Shown here piece by piece: positions 1 to 10,161 of a DNA stretch of 64,000 nucleotides. The stretch is from an uncultured Rhizobiaceae bacterium (GTDB lineage Bacteria; Pseudomonadota; Alphaproteobacteria; Rhizobiales; Rhizobiaceae). Position 1 is the stretch's first letter. Each line of letters starts with the position of its first letter. The translations under genes and the position numbers were made by a program. The stretch is from the NCBI GenBank assembly GCA_958296345.1, contig CATQIJ010000008.1, forward strand, positions 62,001 through 126,000, in the 5' to 3' direction. The notes below the pieces were generated by a model. It was given only the letters and a program-made list of their open reading frames with translations, did not search any database and was not told the DNA's origin.

Positions 1-6
1 GCTAGG

Positions 7-1268
7 ATGCGGGGATATGACATGATCAAGCGTAACATCTCTGGCCTCGATTTAGCTGTAAAAGAACCTGCAATTGGTAAGGGAGCGCAAGGTGCTGCCT
101 ATTTATTAGTCTGGCCCAAAGACCCAAAGCAAAAATTTATTCTCAAAAAGAATTTGAGGCGACCAATGCAGCAGCCAATAGGACAAAAGAACTATGCCGA
201 ATGACCCTACCGCTCAAAAATCCGTTTCTGGCGGCACCAATACTTTATGAAGGTACTGGGGGAAATATCTGCCATCTTGCCCCCTTTGCGCCTGGAGTGC
301 CTCTTGATCAGGATGTCCCAAGGTCACTTCCAAAACGCTTGGAGATTGCACATCATGCAGCTTGTAATTGGACGAGCTGCGAAGACCTTGGCTACTTTCA
401 TGGCGACATACGTTTACCACACCTCTTGATCTCAAAAAGTGGAAGTGTGAGTCTAATTGATCACGATAATTTTGGGATCCAGCGAAAGAAAATACCAGCT
501 CCACCAATGGCTGGCGACCGGATGATGATGGCCCCCGAGCTGAAGGACCTAATAGCTGAGCCCACAATAGAAAGTGATCGGTTTGCATATGCTGTTTGGT
601 TTCACATGCTTCTTTTTCAAGTGCATCCCAGTGATGGCAACGCTCGAACACCAGCAGAAATGGACACAGTTATGGGTCTTGGGAAGTGGCCTGGGCACAA
701 ACAAGGTGCAAGGCTTGCCTTGACAGATTCACCATTGCAGGCAGTTGGAAGCGAGATTGTTGGTCTGTTTGATAGTGCGTTTGCGTTAGATCCCAAGAAA
801 CGACCTACAGCTGATGATTGGCGAAGAGCCTTCGTCAGGGCGATTAAATGCCTGGTTAGGCATGAATGTGGGCAATATTTTGCCATAGAGAAAGCAGACA
901 TGCTTTGCCCACGGTGCAAAGAGCGGGTCCATGATACGAGTCGTAGTCTGCAAATTGAAATTGCGCTGACCGGAATTCGTAAAAAATACTCGCTTACCTT
1001 GAGGGAGCGAAGGGCCATAACAATTGGCCGCGCCAATCTTGGCCACTTGTCGAGGGAGTTGTCTCCAAAGCATCTAGAACTGTTCAAGCAGGGCGAACAG
1101 ATCCACTTGCGACACATTGGCCAAGCAAAGTCCTCCATACGCTACAAGGGCAAGTGGTATCGCTTAGATGCGATTTGGTGGCCTATTTCACGTCTACTTC
1201 AAGAACCGCTTGAGCTACGTCTTGGCAACGTTTCGTTATCTTTGAACATACGCAACCAAGTTAAGTAG
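7..1268 (+). CDS. Ser/Thr kinase-like protein with zinc ribbon and FHA-like C-terminus (frameshifted)
   Basis: The N-terminal part has a glycine-rich loop (IGKGAQGAAY) and a VAIK-type lysine (FILK). After the frame change come a catalytic-loop variant (HGDIRLPHLL) and a DFG-like DHDNF, then a two-Cys-pair zinc ribbon (HECGQYF...LCPRCK) and an FHA-like segment (ITIGR...SPKHLEL). This order matches the kinases of TerY-type phosphorylation modules (vWA protein, PP2C phosphatase, kinase), whose other members would lie left of the window; that link is an inference. The frame breaks at an A5 run at 145-149: one more A restores a continuous reading (LKKEFEATNAAANRTKE...). The start could be 7, 22 or further upstream because the frame is open to the window edge. 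Base composition is visibly richer in G+C than the neighbours, suggesting transfer. Confidence 0.7.
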
Positions 1269-1291
1269 AGCTCGATTGGAACACGAGCGGC

Positions 1292-1324
1292 ACCATTTGT
1301 AGTACACTTTGTAGTGCAAATGGT
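1292..1324 (+). terminator. Hairpin downstream of the kinase gene
   Basis: Arms ACCATTTG (1292-1299) and CAAATGGT (1317-1324) pair perfectly, with an inner CACT/AGTG stem around TTGT; a five-base bulge lies on the 5' side. It begins 23 bases after the kinase stop codon. No T tract follows, so it may be an RNA-stabilising structure rather than an intrinsic terminator. Confidence 0.4.
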
Positions 1325-1418
1325 CTCAAGATTGAACGATTGAAAAGCGATGCCTGCGTTTATCCGGTTGAAAGACAACGAGAAATTTCGTAAGTGTGTT
1401 GATCTATAAGGAAAATAA

Positions 1419-1494
1419 TGGTGCCCCCACACGGACTCGAACCGCGGACCTATTGATTACAAATCAATTGCTCTACCAGCTGAGCTATAGGGGC
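1419..1494 (-). tRNA. tRNA-Thr (anticodon UGU)
   Basis: The minus strand folds as a complete 76-nt cloverleaf: acceptor GCCCCTA pairs with TGGGGGC, the D arm is GCTCAGCTGGTAGAGC, the anticodon stem ATTGA/TCAAT carries loop TTTGTAA (anticodon TGT), and the T arm contains GGTTCGAGTCC. The terminal CCA is encoded. Its 3' end faces the accessory kinase gene, the usual geometry for an integration site in a tRNA gene. Confidence 0.97.
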
Positions 1495-1702
1495 CGATGC
1501 TTATCGATTCAATGAATCGCGCTATCGAATTTTGGATTATGTATTCGCTTTTCCGATGTTGTGCAAGCGTTGTTTGCTTCTTTTTTGCTCATTTACAATT
1601 ATAATTAATTTAGGGCGGTAAAAGCATTCAAAACAGGCGCTATATTTGCTTTGAACAGATAATCTTATATTGCTATTATTTAGTTCGAACACAGGACAAC
1701 TT
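1495..1702. other. Intergenic region between tRNA-Thr and the 8-oxoguanine deaminase gene
   Basis: About 200 AT-rich bases without a coding signal. They should hold the tRNA-Thr promoter (minus strand) and the promoter of the downstream gene (plus strand). I see no convincing repeat or conserved box. Confidence 0.4.
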
Positions 1703-3043
1703 ATGCCGACACTTTTGATTAAAAATGCAGATCAACTTGTAACGATGGATGGGCAACGACGGGAAATTGCTAACGGTAGTATATTTGTTCGTAACGGCGT
1801 TATCGAAGCTGTCGGTTACGATGTTCCAAACACAGCAGATGAAGTTATTGACGCTAGTAATTGCGTGGTCACACCGGGGTTAGTGAATACACATCATCAC
1901 TTATATCAGACTTTAACCAGAGTAGTTCCTGGTGGACAAGACGCTCTGCTCTTTGGTTGGCTTCAAACGCTTTATCCTATTTGGGCGCGTTTTGGCCCAG
2001 AAGAGTTCTTTACTTCAGCACAAGTTGGATTAGCCGAATTAGCCTTATCTGGCTGTACGATGAGTTCTGACCATCTATACCTATATCCAAATGGTGCAAA
2101 ACTAGAAGATACCATTGAGGCAGCTAAAACGATTGGCATTAGGTTTCACCCGACCCGTGGCTCTATGAGCATTGGCGAGAGCGATGGTGGCTTACCACCT
2201 GATAGTCTAGTGGAACGCGAAGAAGATATTTTAAACGACAGCATTCGCTTAATAGATAAATTTCATAATCCTAATGCAGGCTCAATGCTCCAAATTGGCA
2301 TTGCCCCCTGCTCTCCATTTTCTGTAAGTCGTGAATTGATGCGTGATGCAGCATTACTCACCCGTGACAAACAAGTCATGCTTCACACGCACCTTGCAGA
2401 AAATGATGAAGACATTGCCTATAGCCTTGAAAAGTTTGGCTGTAGACCAGGTCAATATGCTGAGGATTTAGGTTGGACTGGATCAGATGTATGGCATGCA
2501 CATTGCGTAAAGCTGGATACTGCAGAAATTGATTTATTTACTAGAAGTAAAACTGGGGTAGCGCATTGCCCTTGCTCTAATTGTAGGCTTGGTTCTGGCA
2601 TAGCGCCTGTTCGTGCCATGCGCGATGCTGGTGTTAACGTAGCACTAGGGGTTGATGGGTCTGCTTCTAATGACGCAGGACATCTCCTATCAGAGGCACG
2701 TCAGGCTTTATTGTTACAACGAGTACAAAACGGAGCTGATGCAATGAGTGCAAGAGAAGCACTCGAAATTGCAACCTTTGGCGGCGCAAAAGTTCTTGGC
2801 CGCGATGATTGTGGTTCACTCGAAGTAGGAAAGCGCGCCGACATTGCTATATGGGATGTAAACAGTCTTGAAGCTGCAGGTAGCTGGGATCCAGTAGCAG
2901 CACTTGTTCTGTGTGGACCATTCACGGTGAGAGATTTGATCGTTGAAGGTAATCAGGTGGTAAAGTCAGGAAATTTAACGGGTGTCGAACTTGGCAAAGT
3001 TATTGAAAAACAAAACCAACTAGCAAAACGCTTGGCAGAATAA
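1703..3043 (+). CDS. 8-oxoguanine deaminase (amidohydrolase family)
   Basis: A 446-residue amidohydrolase with the metal-site motifs of the family: NTHHHLYQ near the N-terminus, LHTHLAEND, HAHCVKL and LGVDGSASND towards the C-terminus. Length and motif spacing fit the 8-oxoguanine deaminase/AtzB-like group, which converts 8-oxoguanine to urate and ammonia in the cytosol. ATG 1703 is preferred over an upstream TTG at 1670 because AGGAC lies just before it and the family starts at this point. It converges on guaD with two bases between stop codons and is the intact member of an otherwise broken purine block. Its product, urate, would bypass xanthine dehydrogenase. Substrate is assigned from family resemblance only. 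Confidence 0.85.
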   Translation: MPTLLIKNADQLVTMDGQRREIANGSIFVRNGVIEAVGYDVPNTADEVIDASNCVVTPGLVNTHHHLYQTLTRVVPGGQDALLFGWLQTLYPIWARFGPEEFFTSAQVGLAELALSGCTMSSDHLYLYPNGAKLEDTIEAAKTIGIRFHPTRGSMSIGESDGGLPPDSLVEREEDILNDSIRLIDKFHNPNAGSMLQIGIAPCSPFSVSRELMRDAALLTRDKQVMLHTHLAENDEDIAYSLEKFGCRPGQYAEDLGWTGSDVWHAHCVKLDTAEIDLFTRSKTGVAHCPCSNCRLGSGIAPVRAMRDAGVNVALGVDGSASNDAGHLLSEARQALLLQRVQNGADAMSAREALEIATFGGAKVLGRDDCGSLEVGKRADIAIWDVNSLEAAGSWDPVAALVLCGPFTVRDLIVEGNQVVKSGNLTGVELGKVIEKQNQLAKRLAE

Positions 3044-3045
3044 AC

Positions 3046-4344
3046 TTAAATATCTGGGTGGCGCTGTTGGCCTGCAACATAAACATTAGCTACGGTTCTA
3101 TCATCCCCCATTGTTTGAAGAACGAACAATTCTTCACTTATCGTTTCAACAGTTTCCATTCGTAATTTCATTGCGGGCGTTGCGCTAGAGTTTAATACAA
3201 CAACATCTGCCTCACTGCCTTTTTCTAGCGTTCCGATTTTACCTTCTAATGAAAGCGCTCGGGCATTGCTCAACGTCATCATATAGAAGGATTGGAGTGG
3301 GCTAAGAATTTGGCCTCGCAATTGTAAAACCTTATAGGCTTCATCCATGGTTTTGAGCATAGAGTAACTTGTGCCACCGCCAATATCTGTCGCAACGGAT
3401 ATTCGAACACCCTGCTCTCTCAAACCATCTTGATCGAATAACCCGCTTCCTAAAAACAAATTTGATGTTGGGCAAAATACAGCAACAGACTTCGTATCAG
3501 CCATTGCTTCGCGTTCACGTTCATTTAGGTGGATGCAGTGACCAAATAAACTTTTCTCACCAAGCAAATCATACATTTGATAAACATCAAGATAATCGCG
3601 AGCAGATTGATAAAGCTCTTTCGTCAATTCAATTTCCGCATGGTTTTCTGACAAATGTGTTTGCATATAACAATCAGGATATTAACACATTAAAGACTGC
3701 GCCATTTCTAATTGTGTAGGTGTCGAGGTAATTGCAAAACGAGGTGTTACTGCATATGAAGCACGACCTTTACCGTGCCACTTTTCAATTAGCATTTTAC
3801 TGTCATCATAACTGGATTGAGGTGTATCACACAGTGCTTCTGGCGCATTACGATCCATCATAACCTTACCAGCAATCATTCTCAGATTACGGTTTTCTGC
3901 TTCCGAAAAAAACGCTTCAACAGAACTTGCATGAACAGAACAATACGCAAAGGCAGTCGTTGTTCCATGCCGCAATAAAGCATCAAAAAGTTGTTTTGCT
4001 ATACGCTCACAGTGCTTTGGATCAACAAATTTTTGCTCTTCTACAAAAGTGTATTTATTCAACCAATCAAGCAGTTTTGTGCCGAATGAACCAATTACCT
4101 GCATTTGCGGAAAATGTAGATGTGTATCAATGAAACCTGGAAGAATTAAATTGGGTCGATGATCAATAACCTCTGCATCGTCAAATTGTGCAGATATGTT
4201 TTTATAGTCACCATATACAGCAATTAAATCATCATTTAATGCAATGGCTCCATCTTCAAAATAAACGTAACTAGCTTCGTCTTCGGCAAATTTTGGTTCA
4301 GAGACGAAGTTTAAAACACGCCCTCGAAGAATAGTTACTGCCAT
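3046..4344 (-). pseudogene. guaD: Guanine deaminase, interrupted by an in-frame stop
   Basis: Guanine deaminase hydrolyses guanine to xanthine. The reading from ATG 4344 shows the N-terminal metal motif GFIDTHLHFPQ, then QTHLSENHAE, FGHCIHLNERE and VATDIGGGTSYS, so all metal ligands of the family are present. The frame is unbroken except for TAA at 3682-3684, between MC and YPDCYMQTHL, one substitution from GAA or AAA. Full length would be about 432 residues, normal for GuaD. It is the last gene of the xdhABC-guaD operon, two bases after xdhC. An RNA polymerase readthrough or restart at the downstream ATG would lose half of the metal site, so I expect no activity. Confidence 0.85.
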
Positions 4345-4346
4345 GA

Positions 4347-5206
4347 TTATGATTGCCCTGAGATAAGGTGAGTATTTTCTACCTCGATATTCTTTACAGA
4401 AAACTCATGCAAATAAGAAACCACTTCTGCGCAAGTCAAAGCTGCTATTACTTCAGGCCGTTTGTCATCCACAGAAACATTTCCAATAGGACAAACGAGC
4501 ATCTCAATACCAGACTCATCTCCATCTTCACGACGAAGCCAATTGCGGAATGTTGCTCGTTTAGTTTTTGATCCAATCATCCCAACATAAGCTGCATCTT
4601 TTCTGGACAAAGCTTCACGGGCAATCAAAAATCAAGACTGTGGTCATGAGTAAGAATTATAAAAGCGCTGCCTGAAGGGGCATTTTGAACTTCAATTTCA
4701 GGCATTGCAGACAATCGTGTATTTACAGTTTTAGGCACTGATGAAAGTTCATCTGCTCTAGTATCAACGAGTATTGGAGTTAGCGGCAATAGTGACAGCG
4801 CCTCGCCAAGCGCTTTGCCAACATGGCCTGCCCCAAAAATATAAACATGAGGCAAGTGTTTCAATTCATACTCATGTTGCTTAGTGATATTGCCTAATCG
4901 CTTCTCATCAAGAATAGCAATATTAAGATGAACTATTCCTCCGCAACATTGCCCCGTATGAGGACCTAATGAAACTTGTAATTCTAAATTAGATTTATCA
5001 TTCCCACTAATTAAAAATCGCGCTTTATCAATCGCTAGGTTTTCAAGCTGTCCACCACCAATCGTGCGAAAAATTTAATCTTCACTCACCAGCATCCAAG
5101 CATCATCATTTCTTGGTGTTGATCCATGTACCGAAATTACTTCAACAAGAACTACGACATCTGAACGTTTAATAAAAAGCTCAAGGTCATTACGAGACTT
5201 ATACAT
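4347..5206 (-). pseudogene. xdhC: Xanthine dehydrogenase accessory protein XdhC, broken by one stop and one frameshift
   Basis: XdhC binds molybdenum cofactor and loads it, in sulfurated form, into xanthine dehydrogenase. Starting at ATG 5206 (abutting the xdhB stop codon) the reading gives the typical XdhC N-terminus (VHGSTPRNDDAWML), then TAA at 5075-5077 directly before IFRTIGGGQLE. It continues through the Rossmann motif YIFGAGHVGKAL and the LTHDHSLDF segment, where a T5 run (plus-strand A5 at 4627-4631) shifts the frame; six T would join it to IAREALSRKDAAYVGMIGSKTKR. The joined protein would have about 285 residues, normal for the family. No other damage is visible, so inactivation, if real, is recent. 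Confidence 0.85.
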
Positions 5207-7524
5207 TTAACGCCCCTTCTTTAATGACTCGACTGCCATTAATATACGCTCAGGCGTTGCAGGTGTATCTAAGCGCGGGCATGTTTTATAATCATCGACA
5301 GAAGCAACCGCCATGGACAAAGCTTCAAGCACAGACATCGCCAACATAAAGGGAGGCTCGCCAACGGCCTTTGATCTCTTAATAGTCATCTCACGGTTTT
5401 CAGACCAATCAGCTAATTCAACATTAAAAATTCGTGGTCTGTCAGATGCTAAAGGAATTTTATAGGTAGAAGGTGCATGAGTACGAAGACGCCCGTTATC
5501 ATCCCACCAAAGTTCTTCTGTGGTGAGCCAGCCCATACCTTGAACGAAACCACCTTCAATCTGCCCAATATCAATTGCAGGATTAAGAGAGCACCCCACG
5601 TCATGCAGAATATCTACGCGATCTACTTGGTATTCGCCTGTAAGTGTATCAATGCTAACTTCTGAAACGGAAGCACCATAAGCAAAATAATAAAACGGCC
5701 TGCCCTTACCAGTAGCACGATCCCAGTGAATATCTGGTGTCTTATAAAACCCAGTAGCCGAAAGCTGAACTCTTGCCATATAGGCCAATTTAATGAACGC
5801 GTCGAAGGCAAAGGTTTGGTCGCCAACACGAATACTATTTGCTTCAAAAACCACCTAATCTTTTTCAGCATCATATTCTTCACATGCAAAATCAATAAGA
5901 CGGGTTTTAATCTGCTGTGCAGCATTAGCCGCAGCCATTCCATTTAAATCAGAACCAGCAGATGCAGCAGTAGCGGACGTATTAAGAACTTTATCTGTTC
6001 TAGTTGCAGTAATTTTAATTCGATCTAGATCAACCTGAAACTCATCAGCAAGTACCTGAGCAACTTTGGTGTTTAATCCCTGTCCCATCTCAGTCCCACC
6101 ATGATTTAAGTGAATGGAACCATCTGAATAGATATGAACAAGCGCACCTGCTTGATTGCACCAAGTTGCTGTAAAGGATATCCCAAATTTAACTGGGGTC
6201 AACGCAATGCCTTTTCGAATTACGTTCTTCTTTTCATTAAACGCCAGTATTTCTTTTCTGCGTTTTTGATAATCACTGTTATCTTCTAGTTCTTCTACTA
6301 TTTGACCAATGATATTATCGTCAACTTGTTGATGATATGGCGTTATATTACGTCCCTCACCATCATAAAAATTAGCTTTGCGGATATCAAGCGGATCACG
6401 CCTCAATACATAAGCAATTTCTTCAATAATACGTTCGCCACCCATCATTCCTTGAGGGCCACCAAACCCACGAAAGGCAGTATTGGAAACTGTATTGGTT
6501 TTATACGGCTCAGATTTCAACAATACATTTGGATAGAAATAGCAATTATCCGCATGAAACAGCGCACGATCGGTTACAGGGCCAGATAAATCAGCTGAAT
6601 TGCCACACCGTGCAGCAAAATCTGCATCAACAGCAGTAATCATGCCCTCTTCATCAAAACCAACATCATAATCTACTAAAAAATCATGTCGTTTTCCCGT
6701 CGTAAGCATATCATCATCGCGATTAGGACGGATCTTTACAGCTTTATTTAATTTCTTAGCAGCAAGAGCAGCAACAACAGCAAATAAATTAGATTGCGTT
6801 TCTTTGCCGCCAAAAGCGCCCCCCCCATACGGCGCACGTTTACAGTGACCGCATTAGAATAAACATCTAACACATGCGCAACCATATGCTGAACTTCACT
6901 AGGGTGTTGCGTAGATGAATAAACCGTCACATCATCATCTTCACCAGGAACAGCCATAGCGATATGACCCTCAAGATAAAAATGATCTTGACCACCAATT
7001 CGCATTGAGCCTTTTATTCTATTAGGTGCGTTATCAAGCGCTTCGTCAGTTTCACCACGCTTTAAGGTAAGTGGCTCTGTCACAAATTGATAGTTTGCTT
7101 CTCTGGCATCAGCTACATCAGTAATATGAGGTTCACTAACATACTCAATTTTTGCAAGTTTAGCAGCGGCACGTGCTTGTTGACGTGTATTCGCCACGAC
7201 TGCAAAAAGCGCCTGTCCATGAAAATCAACTCGATCAGCAAACACAGGTTCATCTTGCTTACCTGTAGGACTGATATCATTTGCGCCCGGAATGTCGTCT
7301 TTCGTTAAAACATCAACAACCCCAACAGCAGTACGCACGTCTGAATAGTCTATATGTTTGATTTCACCATTCGCAATATCTGCAACACCAAGATATGCAT
7401 GGAGTAAGCCTGTTGGTTCTACAATATCATCGATGTATTCTGCCTCATCAGAGACATATTTATGCGCAGAATCATGCTGAGTATCTTGGTGCACACTACC
7501 TTTAATCTGAGTTTGCTTATTCAT
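5207..7524 (-). pseudogene. xdhB: Xanthine dehydrogenase molybdenum-binding subunit XdhB, broken by a G8 frameshift and a stop
   Basis: XdhB carries the molybdopterin site that hydroxylates hypoxanthine and xanthine to urate. From ATG 7524 the reading contains SSTQHPSEVQH and VRRMGG, then a run of eight G on the coding strand (plus 6819-6826) shifts the frame; six G would give MGGAFGGKETQ. The reading continues with NTAFRGFGGPQGM (the substrate arginine) up to TAG at 5855-5857, and then in the same frame to KAVGEPPFML, which holds the catalytic glutamate. The repaired length of about 771 residues is normal. ATGA overlaps xdhA at the start. Apart from the two lesions the protein is fully conserved. 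Confidence 0.87.
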
Positions 7525-8993
7525 AACGCAGCCTCACGATCAAGACGTAAGTTTCCTGTCTTATTATCTGTTTCTAAGAAAAACCGTCGCCAAAGGTTTT
7601 TTGCAACAAGATTGCGATAATCAGCGGAGGCTCTCCAATCGCTTAAAGGTTTAAAATCTTTGTCAAAATCAGATAAAGCAACATCAAGCGTTTCTTGTGT
7701 CCATGATTTTCCAATAAGCAAACCTTCAACATGCTTCGCGCGTTTAGGTGTAGCTGCCATGCCACCATACGCAAGTATAGCTTCTTGTATAATCTCATCT
7801 TGAATACGCAAAGAAAATGCACATGCAACGGCTGAAATGTCTTCATCTCGACGTTTAGATATTTTGTAAGATGCAAATAAATTTTCTTCGTCGAGAAACG
7901 GAATATGAATAGACTCTACAAAGTCACCATCAAGGCGGTCTTGCTTGCCATAATCAATAAAAAAATCCTCAACTAATAAACTGCGTTGTTCTTCACCTTT
8001 TCGCAAAGTCATGGTTGCACCAAGTGCTATTAATAACGGGGGCGTATCTCCAATGGGTGAACCATTTGCAACATTACCTCCGATCGTTCACATATTACGA
8101 ACCTGTTCCCCACCTATGCGATTCCAATACTCAGCAATTGGAGAAAAATACTTCTCAACTACAGGCAGCATTTCGCTATACGACACACAGGCACCAATAC
8201 TAACCCCAGTTTTGGTAATCTCAATGGTGTGTAATTCAGGCAAATGTGAAATAAATATAACAGGCGAAATATCACGCATATGTTTCGTAACCCATAAACC
8301 AACATCAGTTGACCCGGCAACAATTGTAGATTGAGGATAAGACTGCCTAACCTTGGCTAGATCATCTAAAGACGCAGGTAAGATGAAGAGACTATCCCCA
8401 TTAGAGACCTCGACACGAGAACCGTCATTGAAGTTTTCTAATTGTTCAATAACCTGCTTACGCTCAAGCACTAAGGGATCATTTATAGGGCTCTCAATTG
8501 ATGAAATTGCCTGCGCGGCTTTAATAATCGGCTCATAGCCCGTACAGCGATATAAATTCCCTTGTAGACTTGTCTCAACTTGCTTGTTTGTAGGGTTTGG
8601 GTTTACCATCCAAAGTGCATAAAGCGACATTACAAAGTCGGGAGTACAAAACCCACATTGACTACCGTGATGGTCAACCATTGCTTGCTGAACAGGGTGA
8701 AGGCTACCGTCTTTTTTCTTTAGATGCTCAACAGTTACAACATGACATCCATCTAAAGACCCAACAAACCTTATGCATGAATTCACAGTTTCATAAACTA
8801 ATTCACCAGCAGATAACCGTCCAACCAAAATCGTACACGCACCGCAATCACCTTCTGCACATCCTTCTTTCGTACCACATAATCGGCGCTCAAGGCGCAG
8901 ATAATCAAGAAGCGTTGTCGTTGCAGAAACCTCATCCAAAGTGATGACTTTACTATTAAGCAAAAAATGAATTTGATTGCGAACTTTTGTCAA
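7521..8993 (-). pseudogene. xdhA: Xanthine dehydrogenase FeS/FAD subunit XdhA, interrupted by TGA and missing one cluster cysteine
   Basis: XdhA passes electrons from the Mo site through two [2Fe-2S] clusters to FAD and NAD+. The N-terminal plant-type cluster motif is intact (CGTKEGCAEGDCGAC). The second cluster has QCGFC, but the usual GNLCRCTGY reads GNLYRCTGY, so a ligand cysteine is a tyrosine (codon 8550-8552, one base change from TGT). TGA at 8088-8090 replaces the glycine of RNMGTIGGN in the FAD domain. After it the same frame runs through GNVANGSPIGDTPP to the end. The start is an apparent TTG at 8993. The first gene of the minus-strand operon, it is divergent from a LysR gene. Confidence 0.87.
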
Positions 8994-9170
8994 AAACTAA
9001 TTTCCTCGACACGTTAAATACCTAGAAGGATAGACCAAATAATAAAGCATATGTAGCCATGTAAACTGGAAACTCCTCCACAAGACATTTTGCCAAACAT
9101 AGCATCAAGTTAGAATATCTATAAAATACAAAGACTTTCAAAAATATTCAGATAATGGTATTTACATCTT
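8994..9170. promoter_or_regulatory. Divergent promoter region of xdhA and the LysR gene
   Basis: A 177-base AT-rich gap between divergently oriented xdhA and a LysR-type regulator. This arrangement usually means the LysR protein binds here and controls both directions. I could not single out a T-N11-A operator with confidence. Confidence 0.4.
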
Positions 9171-10073
9171 ATGTCATACGTCAACAATCTAAAAACTTTT
9201 ATTCGCGTTCATGAATTAGGCAGCATGTCTGCTGCAGGACGCGATTTACGCGTTTCACCTGCTGTCTCAAGTAACCGCATATCTGAATTAGAAAAACACT
9301 TGGGTATAAGGCTCTTTAATAGAACGACACGAAACCTAAAACCAACAGAACAAGGTGATCTTTTTTATAAAGGTGCAATAAAAATTTTAGATACGATTAG
9401 TGAAGTTGAAGGCAGCATCAGTGATGGTATATCAAATCCAAAAGGCACTATATTTGTTGCAGCACCTCTTGGAATTGGCAAAAAACTAATCGCGCCTTTA
9501 GTGCCAAAATTTCAAGATAAATATCCAGAAATCAACGTAAGACTTAGGCTCACTGATAGAAAAGTGGATATTACAAACGAAGGTTTGGATGCAGCTTTCG
9601 TACTTGGAAAACTGGTAGATTCTGAACTTCGTGTTCTTCCAATTCACGACTTTCAAAGAATACTATGCGCGTCACCAAAATACATAGAAAAATACGGAGC
9701 ACCAGAAAATGGAAGCGATCTTTCCGCTAAAAGTCACAGATGCATAATGCTTAGATATCCAGGATTAAATGAATTTTTCTGGACTTTACAAGAAGATAAT
9801 AAGGTCAAACGATACGAGTTTATCAGTCCATTAGAGTCTGACGATGGCGATGTACTAACAACATGGGCATTGTCAGGAAGTGGAATTATCAACAAACCTA
9901 TATATGAGGTCTCCGAATATCTGAAAACTAAGGAGTTGGTAGCAGTTGCAAAAAAATCACCGCCAACCAACCTTCCATTCTCGTGTGTTTATCCTCATAA
10001 ACGGCTTCAAGACCCAAAAAGTAGGCTATTTATCGAGTTCATGGTGGCCGAATGCAAAAAACAAATAAAGTGA
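9171..10073 (+). CDS. LysR-type transcriptional regulator
   Basis: A 300-residue protein with an N-terminal winged helix-turn-helix (residues about 1-60; GSMSAAGRDLRVSPAVSSN followed by LGIRLFNRTTR), then an effector-binding domain beginning near residue 90. Length and layout are standard for the family. Start ATG 9171 is the first in the frame and begins exactly at the conserved N-terminus. It is divergent from the broken xdhABC-guaD operon and followed 88 bases later by allE-allA on the same strand, so it may control purine catabolism in both directions. The ligand (a purine or ureide) is inferred only from position. Confidence 0.85.
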   Translation: MSYVNNLKTFIRVHELGSMSAAGRDLRVSPAVSSNRISELEKHLGIRLFNRTTRNLKPTEQGDLFYKGAIKILDTISEVEGSISDGISNPKGTIFVAAPLGIGKKLIAPLVPKFQDKYPEINVRLRLTDRKVDITNEGLDAAFVLGKLVDSELRVLPIHDFQRILCASPKYIEKYGAPENGSDLSAKSHRCIMLRYPGLNEFFWTLQEDNKVKRYEFISPLESDDGDVLTTWALSGSGIINKPIYEVSEYLKTKELVAVAKKSPPTNLPFSCVYPHKRLQDPKSRLFIEFMVAECKKQIK

Positions 10074-10161
10074 TCTGATATATCAATAATCTTCTTCAAA
10101 TTTAATTAGATAATTGAACAGTAATAAACAGATAAGATAAAGATGAATTTGAGGAAAATGA

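Noticed and set aside
3682..5857. Stop-codon readthrough or recoding of TAA/TAG
   Set aside because: All other genes in the window end normally at TAA, TAG and TGA, and the stops are limited to one operon that also has frameshifts.
8088..8090. TGA in xdhA as a selenocysteine codon
   Set aside because: The position is a conserved glycine in the FAD domain, no selenium chemistry is expected there, and other genes of the operon have TAA and TAG stops as well.
3046..8993. Shorter independent genes between the stops of xdhABC and guaD
   Set aside because: The fragments join end to end into single conserved proteins and have no ribosome sites of their own.
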